64,000 nt of DNA. Source: Pseudomonas lijiangensis. Lineage in GTDB: Bacteria > Pseudomonadota > Gammaproteobacteria > Pseudomonadales > Pseudomonadaceae. Shown piece by piece: positions 8,831 to 16,636 of the stretch (position 1 is the first letter of the stretch; every line of letters begins with the position of its first letter). The notes beneath the pieces were generated by a model. It saw only the letters and a program-made list of their open reading frames with translations, was not told where the DNA came from and ran no database searches. The stretch is from contig NZ_CP076668.1 of the NCBI RefSeq assembly GCF_018968705.1, positions 1,054,001 to 1,118,000 on the forward strand, in the 5' to 3' direction. The position numbers and the translations under genes were made by a program.

Positions 8831-9925
8831 TTAGGCATTCTGTGATTCTTCTGCCTTTGCCTCGCTCAGGTTGGCCTTGAAATACGTCATGAAGTCCTGC
8901 CCCTGAGCAAAGGCTTTTTCGAGGTCGGCGCTTTGCTGTTTGAGGGCCGGGCTTTGTGTGGCCCATTGTTCGGGGGGCAGTGGTTTTGACCAGTCGGCAA
9001 TCGAGTCGGGCATGGATTTCATGCTGTAGCGTTGGTCCCATGCTGCGACCCAGTACGGGAAACGCCACCATGTGACGACATGGCTCAAGTACCACCAGCC
9101 GACGCCCAGTATGGAGCGTTCCTTGTGCTGGTATTCCTCGCGCATGTCTTCGCGCTCCTTGTCGAAGGTATGAGAGCCTTCGTGGGTGGCCTGGCCGGGG
9201 CAGAAGTCCGGGCCTTTTTCCATGTAGGTGCGAATGGCTTCCCATTTGGCCAGCCCATGCAGAGGCGTTGGGACGCCCTGTCTCAGAAAGTGGACCTTGT
9301 CACCCACTGGATCGTCGATGGCCATGCCGAAGGTATAAGTGCTCATGACGCCTACCCCGGTAAAACCGGTGCTGACCGACACCCAGGCTACGGTGTCTTC
9401 CCAGGGTTGAATGACTGGTTTATCGGAGCCGTCCGGGAAGTAACAGACTTCCCGGCGTTGACGGTTGAAGCGTATCGGGCGGGTGCGGGCTTTAGCGCGT
9501 GTGGTGCTGACAACGGCGTATATACCAATGAGTGCTGCTGCACCTCCTGTCCAAAGTGAACACCATAATCCGAATACAAAGAAATCACTGAAGTAATACC
9601 AGAACGTCCTCCCAAACGGATTAAAAAATGTTCCGAAACCTGCTAAAACAGGAGCCACAATAAGGCATACGATAATCATAAACATAGGCATCATTACACA
9701 CAGTCGAGCCTGATAAGACTTGCCTTGATTGCTACTGCCTACGTCCAGATAGACGTCGTTGACCTCAAGAAAACTTCCTCCAAGATCTATTGGGGGTTGT
9801 CCGGTAGGTACGGGAAGTGGGGACAGAAACACACTTTCGCCGGTAGCAAAACGACGTATTTCACCCGCCTTAGGGCGGTTGTGCTTCAGGTCTATTTCGT
9901 CATGCTGTGTTTGGGATGAAGACAT
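8831..9925 (-). CDS. DUF6708-like membrane protein, copy 1 (candidate T6SS immunity protein)
   Basis: A 364-residue protein with two adjacent membrane helices at about residues 80-100 and 118-140, then a soluble domain with the conserved stretch RPIRFNRQRREVCYF. I recognise it as similar to DUF6708 proteins, which often follow T6SS effectors in Pseudomonas; the family name is from memory. The ATG at 9925 (MSSSQTQHDE) matches the start of copy 2; a TTG at 9934 is also in frame. Last gene of the hcp-vgrG-effector cluster and a close duplicate of copy 2; the two differ mostly in their membrane segments. A role in protecting against the pore-type effector is inferred from position and topology. 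Confidence 0.75.
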   Translation of the reverse strand: MSSSQTQHDEIDLKHNRPKAGEIRRFATGESVFLSPLPVPTGQPPIDLGGSFLEVNDVYLDVGSSNQGKSYQARLCVMMPMFMIIVCLIVAPVLAGFGTFFNPFGRTFWYYFSDFFVFGLWCSLWTGGAAALIGIYAVVSTTRAKARTRPIRFNRQRREVCYFPDGSDKPVIQPWEDTVAWVSVSTGFTGVGVMSTYTFGMAIDDPVGDKVHFLRQGVPTPLHGLAKWEAIRTYMEKGPDFCPGQATHEGSHTFDKEREDMREEYQHKERSILGVGWWYLSHVVTWWRFPYWVAAWDQRYSMKSMPDSIADWSKPLPPEQWATQSPALKQQSADLEKAFAQGQDFMTYFKANLSEAKAEESQNA

Positions 9926-9952
9926 AGGAATCAACCAAAATATGCAGGCATT

Positions 9953-10041
9953 GTAGGAGCGAATTTATTCGCGAAGAGGCCGGTGCATCCAGCCCATCAT
10001 CTGTGTCATACAGCCTTTCGCGAATGAATTCGCTCCTACAG
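9953..10041. repeat. REP palindrome pair, copy B
   Basis: Nearly base-for-base the same as 8727-8815, and in the same position relative to the following DUF6708-like gene. It marks the junction of a tandem duplication with a unit of about 1226 bases. Confidence 0.9.
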
Positions 10042-10056
10042 TTTTTGCGTTAGTGC

Positions 10057-11151
10057 TCAGGCATTCTGTGATTCTTCTGCCTTTGCCTCGCTCAGGTTGG
10101 CCTTGAAATACGTCATGAAGTCCTGCCCCTGAGCAAAGGCTTTTTCGATGTCAGCACTTTGTTCTTTGAGTGCCGGGCTTGGTGTGGCCTGTTGTTCAGG
10201 GGGCAGAGGTTTTGACCACTCGGCAATCGAGTCGGGCATGGATTTCATGCTGTAGCGTTGGTCCCATGCTGCGACCCAGTACGGGAAACGCCACCATGTG
10301 ACGACATGGCTCAAGTACCACCAGCCGACGCCCAGTATGGAGCGTTCCTTGTGCTGGTATTCCTCGCGCATGTCTTCGCGCTCCTTGTCGAAGGTATGAG
10401 AGCCTTCGTGGGTGGCCTTGCCGGGGCAGAAATCCGGGCCTTTTTCCATGTAGACGCGAATGGCTTCCCACTTGGCCAGCCCATGAGTCGGTGTCATGAC
10501 TACTTGCCTGAGAAAATGCACCTTGTCATTTTTCGGATCGTCGATAGCCATGCCAAAGGTGTAACTGCTCATCACGCCCACCCCGGTAAAACCGGTGCTA
10601 ACCGACACCCAGGCGACGGTGTCTTCCCAGGGCTGAATGACCGGTTCATTGGAACCGTCCGGGAAGAAACAGACTTCCCGGCGTTGACGGTTGAAGCGTA
10701 TCGGGCGGGTGCGGGCTTTGGCGCGTGTTGTGCTGACAACGGCGTATATACCAATGAGTGCTACCGCACCTCCTCCCAAGAGTGAAATCCATAGTCCGAG
10801 GGCAAAGAAGTCACTGAAGTAATACCAAAACGTTCTGCCAAAGGGGTTGTTAAGTGTTAACAATCCCACTGAGGTGGGAAGTATGAGGACACTCATGATG
10901 ATCACAAGCATGGGCATCATTACACACAATCGAGCCTGATAAGACTTGCCTTGATTGCTACTTCCCACGTCCAGATAGACATCGTTGACCTCAAGAAAGC
11001 TTCCCCCAAGATCCATTGGGGGTTGTCCGGTAGGCACGGGAAGTGGTGACATAAACACACTTTCGCCGGTAGCAAAACGACGTATTTCACCCGCCTTGGG
11101 GCGGTTGTGTTTTATGTCCAGTTCGTCGCTCTGCTTAGGATCGGAAGACAT
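10057..11151 (-). CDS. DUF6708-like membrane protein, copy 2 (candidate T6SS immunity protein)
   Basis: A 364-residue near-duplicate of copy 1, with the same domain layout: two membrane helices at about 80-100 and 118-140, then RPIRFNRQRREVCFF and a Trp-rich C-terminal region (GVGWWYLSHVVTWWRFPYW). The ATG at 11151 (MSSDPKQSDEL) lies 10 bases after the stop of copy 3, so an upstream in-frame extension overlapping that gene is rejected. Identity with copy 1 is near complete in soluble parts but low across the first membrane helix. Function is inferred as for copy 1. Confidence 0.75.
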   Translation of the reverse strand: MSSDPKQSDELDIKHNRPKAGEIRRFATGESVFMSPLPVPTGQPPMDLGGSFLEVNDVYLDVGSSNQGKSYQARLCVMMPMLVIIMSVLILPTSVGLLTLNNPFGRTFWYYFSDFFALGLWISLLGGGAVALIGIYAVVSTTRAKARTRPIRFNRQRREVCFFPDGSNEPVIQPWEDTVAWVSVSTGFTGVGVMSSYTFGMAIDDPKNDKVHFLRQVVMTPTHGLAKWEAIRVYMEKGPDFCPGKATHEGSHTFDKEREDMREEYQHKERSILGVGWWYLSHVVTWWRFPYWVAAWDQRYSMKSMPDSIAEWSKPLPPEQQATPSPALKEQSADIEKAFAQGQDFMTYFKANLSEAKAEESQNA

Positions 11152-11161
11152 AGATATCTCA

Positions 11162-12349
11162 TCAATGCAGGCCTGCCGCTTTGCACGCCTCGACAAAGGT
11201 TGCGCCATTTTTGTCCATAGCGGTTTTGACAGTCTGATTGGCTTTCACCAGTGCAGGGCTTGGTTTTAACCATTGTTCCGGTGGTAGCGGTTGGGACCAG
11301 GTTTGGACTTGTTCCGGCAGGACAGGTCGCCCGGCTCTGTGGCTCCATTCGGCCAACATGTAAGGCATTTTCCAGAAGCTCAGCACACGCCAGATATACC
11401 AGCGACGCAATGGCCATGGTGTGCGTTTGGGGTAGCCATAGCGCTCGCGTTCCTTGTCCGAAAGGTTGGCGCCGTCATCATCCATGCTGCACATCCAGCG
11501 AGCGTCTTCGCGTTCGATTTCAAAGGTGTGCAGCCCTTCGTAAGGTTTGAGGCGATCCTCGCTGGGGGCTAGCCCCAGTGCCGCATGCATCGGGTTGGGC
11601 GCATCTACTAACTGGCCGTCTTCCATGTAGTTGCGAATTGAAGTCCACATCCCCAAGGCATGAGCATCGCTTGGTTGCGGCAGCAGAATAAACTGCACTT
11701 TGTCCTGCTCGTCGTCTTCCAGTCCCATCCCAAACGTGTACTGGCGTGTGGCACCGTAACTGGTGACACCTTGGGTATTGGCAACCCAGGCCACCACGCC
11801 TTCCCATGGAACGATCAGAACGCGATGGGTTTTGTCATCCACGTAACAGACTTCGCGGCGTTGACGGTTGAAGCGAACGGGATATTGTTTTCGCGAAAAT
11901 ATAACGTTGGAGAACATACCGTAGAGGTAGGCGCCGATTGGAAGAAGGGCGAGAAGAGAGACGCTAGTCGTTACCTTCAGGAACTTTAATAGAATATGCC
12001 AAGGATCACTAAAGTTTTCTGGGTAAGAAATAGTCCCGAGAAGAACGACAAGGCTTGGTATTGCAAATGCAAAGAGTAAAACTAACCAAATTACGGCTGC
12101 TAATATTTTTCCTTGCTCAACCATCCCCCAGTTATTACCTCCCAGTTCAAGAAAGGTATCGTTCATCTCCGAAAAATTTCGGCGTGATGATTGTGGTTGG
12201 CCTGTGTATATGGGTAAAGGCGACAGGAACAGGATTTCGCTCAATCCCGTCGAGCGAATTTCTCCGGCCTGGGGGCGTTGGGTGCGGATGTCGGGTGCAG
12301 GCTCTGTCACTGCATTTTTATTTGGGCGTTTGAACAGTTTTCTAAGCAT
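11162..12349 (-). CDS. DUF6708-like membrane protein, copy 3, directly after the T6SS effector
   Basis: A 395-residue, more distant member of the same family: two membrane helices (about residues 85-108 and 125-150), then YPVRFNRQRREVCYVDD and the ending TWSQPLPPEQWLKPSPALVK that parallels copies 1 and 2. Its ATG at 12349 overlaps the effector stop codon by 8 bases, so translation is coupled to the effector. Being the immediate partner, it is the first candidate for cognate immunity. The region is AT-richer than vgrG. An extension to an upstream start at 12472 would lie wholly inside the effector gene and is rejected. Confidence 0.75.
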   Translation of the reverse strand: MLRKLFKRPNKNAVTEPAPDIRTQRPQAGEIRSTGLSEILFLSPLPIYTGQPQSSRRNFSEMNDTFLELGGNNWGMVEQGKILAAVIWLVLLFAFAIPSLVVLLGTISYPENFSDPWHILLKFLKVTTSVSLLALLPIGAYLYGMFSNVIFSRKQYPVRFNRQRREVCYVDDKTHRVLIVPWEGVVAWVANTQGVTSYGATRQYTFGMGLEDDEQDKVQFILLPQPSDAHALGMWTSIRNYMEDGQLVDAPNPMHAALGLAPSEDRLKPYEGLHTFEIEREDARWMCSMDDDGANLSDKERERYGYPKRTPWPLRRWYIWRVLSFWKMPYMLAEWSHRAGRPVLPEQVQTWSQPLPPEQWLKPSPALVKANQTVKTAMDKNGATFVEACKAAGLH

Positions 12350-15300
12350 CGGTAGTCGCCAAATCGTCTTTTTTGAAAAGCCTGAACGGCGATTTGGCCG
12401 TTCCGACTGGCAAGGTATCCACAGGATCAAGCTTAAAGGTACCCTTGGCCTTAATGAGCTGTGTATAAGCACGGTGGATGCGAAGATCGCGCAATACGAA
12501 ACATGTTTGGTGCATCATGTCTCGCTCGGCTTCCAACTGATATGCGATGTTGAAGGCCAGTGCGAAATCCGAGGTTTGCAAAGAGTCACTTATCGGTAAG
12601 TGAAGTGTTAATGCTTCTTTACCTTTACTGGCAATAATGAAACGGATGGCCCATGCAGAAGAGCATTCTTTCCAACGAAGTGGAAATGGGCCTGGGCTAT
12701 AAGCTTTTGAAATGGGTGTGTCTCGACTCTGTTGGTACGCCAATAGCTGCAGTTTACGGCTGTCCATTTCCTGTGTGCTGATACCGGGCAGTATCAGCTT
12801 CAGGTATGTTTGCTTCTCATCGCGTATCATTTCACAAGTCGGTTTTTGCACGACTTTCGCAAGCTCACTCCACTCATCTTGTACGCTGCGATTTTTGGTT
12901 TTTTTACCCCAAATACTGCTTTCCATCCATTTCTGCATGTCGTCTAGGTTGAAATAATTATAAAGCCCTTCACCCACCAGTTGCAGGGCTGTGCCGATCA
13001 AGCCTATCAGGTTCGCGCGGGCACTGATGGCAAGAAGTTTTGGGCTGGCACTGGCCCAAGCTAGGGCACGCATCTCAGCTGGTTTCTTCATTATGTTCAT
13101 TGCTATGGCGCCGGTATGCTTGGCTGCCCATGTGTTGGTGCCAATCAGAATTGCATCGCCTGTGATTTGTAGGGAGGTTGCCCCCAATCCCCTGTAGTCA
13201 CCTTCAGCTAAGGCCTTACCCCACTGCAGAGAGTGTTTGCCGAGGTCGAGTGATGCGGCCATGCCACCAAATGTGAATGCAGCAAATCCTGAAATACCAC
13301 TCCAGCGTCCTAAGCGGCTCATAGTATTTAGCTTGCCTGCAACGCTTTCCATTTGAGTAATATGGGCTTGCAAGATCGTTACGGAAAGACCTTGAATTGT
13401 TGCAAACCCAGCAGTCAGCACACCTAATACTGACTCTGTAAAGGATACGATATCCGCTGAAGAAATATTGTCTTTTTTGAGAATGGTATTTAAAGCTTCA
13501 ATAAATTTTACGCCTTGTATAATAAATAGCGCAAATGCAATTCCATCTCCTTTTGACTTCAAGACCCCTGCCAATGGCTTATTAAAAGTTCCTGTTGCTC
13601 TGAAGTCTCGAACAGCCTTGCTCATTTCTGTACGCAATTGTGGGTCTAGGCCATCAATAATCGTACCGATCTTCGCCGGGCTGTTGCCTCCTACAGTCAG
13701 TGCATCACTAAGTTTTTCTTCTAAGGGAATTAATGCATTTTTAATTTGATCAATGCGTTGGTTGTGAGCCGCTTCGCTACCCGGTAATGCAGAGCCCGTA
13801 GATTGTTTCAGCAACTCCCGGTTGCGTAGTTTGTAGCTTTCTTTAAGTTGGTTGCGCAAGCTTATCGCTTGATCTCGAGCTTGGTTGAAGGATGCAATTT
13901 CAGGAGCTGATGCTGCACGCAGGGTCAGACCTTTTTTGGAAAATTCTTTTAGAAGTTGCAGGCGTGCTGGGGAGCCAATATTACGGATGTAAGTATTGGG
14001 GTCAATGTTTTGCGCGTGAGCGAAAGCATTGTGGGCCTTGTCAAGCTGATCAGCAAGTTTCAACTGGCGGGCTGGGTTGTAGGCCTCATCCAACATGCTT
14101 TGCAGACCTACAAATTGAGTGCTAAGCCTAGCGTAGTTAGGCAGCCTCTCGGTCATCAGACTGTTGAATTGATTGCTTAGTATGTTGACGTTGTTAATGT
14201 TTTCTTTAGCGGATATTGCATTAATAGTGAAGCTGCTTAAGTCCGCCAGTTTTTTTGCAATGTCGACTTGTGCAGCCAAAGTCAAGGTGTCTAGTCCTGG
14301 AACTACAGTAAGCAGGTTGGCTTCCAGGTACGCGGCTAATTTTTCTACCGCTTTTTGATCAGCACACATGGCTGCTACACAGACAAATTCAGTTTCCAGG
14401 CGATGCTGTATTTGAGGATCAAGCTTGAAATCGTAGTACCAGGCAGCACGATGAAAGAGGCCGCTTGTAAACATATTCACACGGTCTTCACGTATATTGC
14501 GAAGACGAGCATGCCAATGGCTCAGCAGAATCTGCTGCTGTACAACAAAAGCTTCCATCTCTGTTCGGTTGACGAGGTCGTCAATACCTCGCTGGCCCAG
14601 TTCTTTACCATGCAATGCTTCCCAGCTCTGAAGACTGAGTGTGTTGATAGTGTTCTGGTGCTTTTGATAAAGTTCTGAGCCCATGGAGTCTTTCATATCC
14701 ATGAAGGCTCGGGCATACGGATTGACTTTAGCTGCTTTTCGCCAATGCTCTTCAGGACCAAAAATACCTGGATTTTTGTGGTCGCGACGAACCTTCAGAA
14801 ATTCGTAAATTTTAGATTGTTGCTGTTCGTTGGTATCCTCTTTCAGTGCCTTGACCTGCGGATCCGTTTTACTTAAAGCTTCCAGTCTCGGTCCGTTTAC
14901 GTCATACAAAGAGTGTATATAGGAGCCCGTAAGATACTGCCCCTGACACTTATCGTCAGCACTCCACTTTTCAATCCAGTCAGCTACCTTCAACTGGGCG
15001 CTGGCCAGGTCGCGCATGACGCCAATGTCATCACGCAGTACCAGAAACAGGTAATCGTCCTTATAAGCTCCCAGCACCTTGCTTGTCAGGGTTTCAATCG
15101 CCGTAACCTGGAACAGTGGCTTATGTTCCCAGTTATACGCTTTGCCTTCTTCAGGGTCGGCGCCTTCGGGGAGCGCTTTGGATCGGGATTGATCCTCTTT
15201 CACTTCTGCCAGCCATGTCTGTACCTGTTGCTTACTCAACAGGTTCGCACCACCTTTCTCGGGGCAGGCACTTGCCAGATCGATGGATTGCATCAAGCGT

Positions 15301-15761
15301 TTTCGCTCGTCCTTTGACTTGAGAACTTGCGAGCACTTGAAGGCAGTCCACTGGATCTCGGAATAGCTGGCGTACAAAGTATGCTTGCGTGTGAATACCA
15401 GATTCGGCTCGCCGACAGAGCTGCTTCTTGTGTCACCAGCAACCTCCTGACTGTTCCAGAGGAGTTTGGTGATCTGCCCTTTTTCTATCCTGTATTCGTG
15501 CAAGTAACCTGTGGTGCCGTTGATGATGTAGAGGTAGCCATCACGCAGTAAACGTACCCCCAGAGGCTGGCTCTTCGTTTGCAGCGGCATCGACAGCTCG
15601 GATGACGGGTCAAGGTATTCGACCAGACCGTAACGCAGCGGTAGCAACTGGATCTTTTGGTTCATCAGAGGGCATTGCCCCATGGGAACGCGAGTATCTT
15701 TGGCGCTCATCGCCATGGCGGCAGTGTTGGCGCTGGTTTTTGGCGGTTGTTGAGCTGTCAC
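12342..15761 (-). CDS. VasX-like T6SS effector, probably membrane-acting
   Basis: A 1139-residue protein. The N-terminus (about residues 28-110: CPLMNQKIQLLPLRYGL ... LLRDGYLYIINGTTG) matches the N-terminal region of VasX-type effectors (the group also annotated BTH_I2691 family). The middle is helical and soluble; about residues 735-935 hold several hydrophobic segments (for example AFALFIIQGVKFIEAL, VLTAGFATIQGLSVTIL, ANLIGLIGTALQLVGEGLYN), the pattern of a colicin-like pore former. The start is a GTG at 15761 whose bases overlap the adaptor stop (GTGA). It follows hcp, vgrG and DUF4123 and precedes three membrane proteins. Base composition is AT-richer than the vgrG region, suggesting a transferred cassette. 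Pore formation is inferred, not shown. Confidence 0.75.
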   Translation of the reverse strand: MTAQQPPKTSANTAAMAMSAKDTRVPMGQCPLMNQKIQLLPLRYGLVEYLDPSSELSMPLQTKSQPLGVRLLRDGYLYIINGTTGYLHEYRIEKGQITKLLWNSQEVAGDTRSSSVGEPNLVFTRKHTLYASYSEIQWTAFKCSQVLKSKDERKRLMQSIDLASACPEKGGANLLSKQQVQTWLAEVKEDQSRSKALPEGADPEEGKAYNWEHKPLFQVTAIETLTSKVLGAYKDDYLFLVLRDDIGVMRDLASAQLKVADWIEKWSADDKCQGQYLTGSYIHSLYDVNGPRLEALSKTDPQVKALKEDTNEQQQSKIYEFLKVRRDHKNPGIFGPEEHWRKAAKVNPYARAFMDMKDSMGSELYQKHQNTINTLSLQSWEALHGKELGQRGIDDLVNRTEMEAFVVQQQILLSHWHARLRNIREDRVNMFTSGLFHRAAWYYDFKLDPQIQHRLETEFVCVAAMCADQKAVEKLAAYLEANLLTVVPGLDTLTLAAQVDIAKKLADLSSFTINAISAKENINNVNILSNQFNSLMTERLPNYARLSTQFVGLQSMLDEAYNPARQLKLADQLDKAHNAFAHAQNIDPNTYIRNIGSPARLQLLKEFSKKGLTLRAASAPEIASFNQARDQAISLRNQLKESYKLRNRELLKQSTGSALPGSEAAHNQRIDQIKNALIPLEEKLSDALTVGGNSPAKIGTIIDGLDPQLRTEMSKAVRDFRATGTFNKPLAGVLKSKGDGIAFALFIIQGVKFIEALNTILKKDNISSADIVSFTESVLGVLTAGFATIQGLSVTILQAHITQMESVAGKLNTMSRLGRWSGISGFAAFTFGGMAASLDLGKHSLQWGKALAEGDYRGLGATSLQITGDAILIGTNTWAAKHTGAIAMNIMKKPAEMRALAWASASPKLLAISARANLIGLIGTALQLVGEGLYNYFNLDDMQKWMESSIWGKKTKNRSVQDEWSELAKVVQKPTCEMIRDEKQTYLKLILPGISTQEMDSRKLQLLAYQQSRDTPISKAYSPGPFPLRWKECSSAWAIRFIIASKGKEALTLHLPISDSLQTSDFALAFNIAYQLEAERDMMHQTCFVLRDLRIHRAYTQLIKAKGTFKLDPVDTLPVGTAKSPFRLFKKDDLATTDA

Positions 15762-16630
15762 AGTAGGCTTCCTTGTCGATTTGCGGCACGGTTTTCAGCC
15801 AGTGCGGCAGCACGCTCCAAACGCTTTAATGGCTCTTGCGATGTAGATTCCATTAGCAGTTGAACAATATCAGGGTGCTCAGTTACTGGTTGTCCGGCCA
15901 GATATCCGAATACGTTCGCATAGAGGGTGATTTCCTGCTCAGAGGAAAAGCCTTGCCCGTAAGCGTCATCCGCGACTTTCTGGGCATATCTACGACGTTC
16001 GGACTCTGCAAAAGTTGCCATGAACTCCGGGAAATAGGTCTGTAAGTGCTCATTCAAGCCTGAGACAAAATTACGAAACTCGACTTCTCCCAACGCCGTC
16101 AATTCCTGATCGGTCAAACGATAGGTTTCAGGCTCGGAGTTTACTGAGGCAGTACGCTTGTGTTGTTGCCAGACACCTTCTATTCCGTCAGGAAGGCAGA
16201 CATGCTCGACCGGACCAAACCAGCGAGCACTTGGGATTTGCTCCGCCAGCCCGAACAACTGATGCATGACTGCAGGATCAGCGATGCGCGGCATGACTTC
16301 AATGCCACTTGTATGTTCTACGCTGAGCAGATGGCGCCAGTGCCCCCACAGGGTATGAACATCCGCATCACTGAACAGCAAATAGCCCCACTCAAGGTGT
16401 GCGTGCTCTCGGAAATACGCCAGGAGTGGATCGTTGGCACCTTTCAACTTGATCAGGTAGGGCGATATATCCGAGAGGTCCTGCCAGCGAGTGCTCTGGT
16501 AGAGGCAGCAAGCCAGGTTGTCCCATTGGAAAAGCCGTTGGGCCAGATTGGGGACGCTGACACCATCCAGCAGTAAGTAGGCAGGTTTTTTCCAGGGTAA
16601 ATCGTTCGGTAGTTGCGGTAACTCGATCAT
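15758..16630 (-). CDS. DUF4123 T6SS effector adaptor/chaperone
   Basis: A 290-residue soluble protein with the DUF4123 fold in its first 140 residues (YLLLDGVSVPN ... LEWGYLLFSDAD ... LWGHWRHLL). DUF4123 proteins load a specific effector on the VgrG encoded next to them. It sits 6 bases after the vgrG stop and overlaps the effector start by 4 bases (GTGA), so vgrG, adaptor and effector form one translational block. This arrangement fixes the effector as the likely cargo of this VgrG. Confidence 0.88.
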   Translation of the reverse strand: MIELPQLPNDLPWKKPAYLLLDGVSVPNLAQRLFQWDNLACCLYQSTRWQDLSDISPYLIKLKGANDPLLAYFREHAHLEWGYLLFSDADVHTLWGHWRHLLSVEHTSGIEVMPRIADPAVMHQLFGLAEQIPSARWFGPVEHVCLPDGIEGVWQQHKRTASVNSEPETYRLTDQELTALGEVEFRNFVSGLNEHLQTYFPEFMATFAESERRRYAQKVADDAYGQGFSSEQEITLYANVFGYLAGQPVTEHPDIVQLLMESTSQEPLKRLERAAALAENRAANRQGSLL

Positions 16631-16636
16631 TTACTC

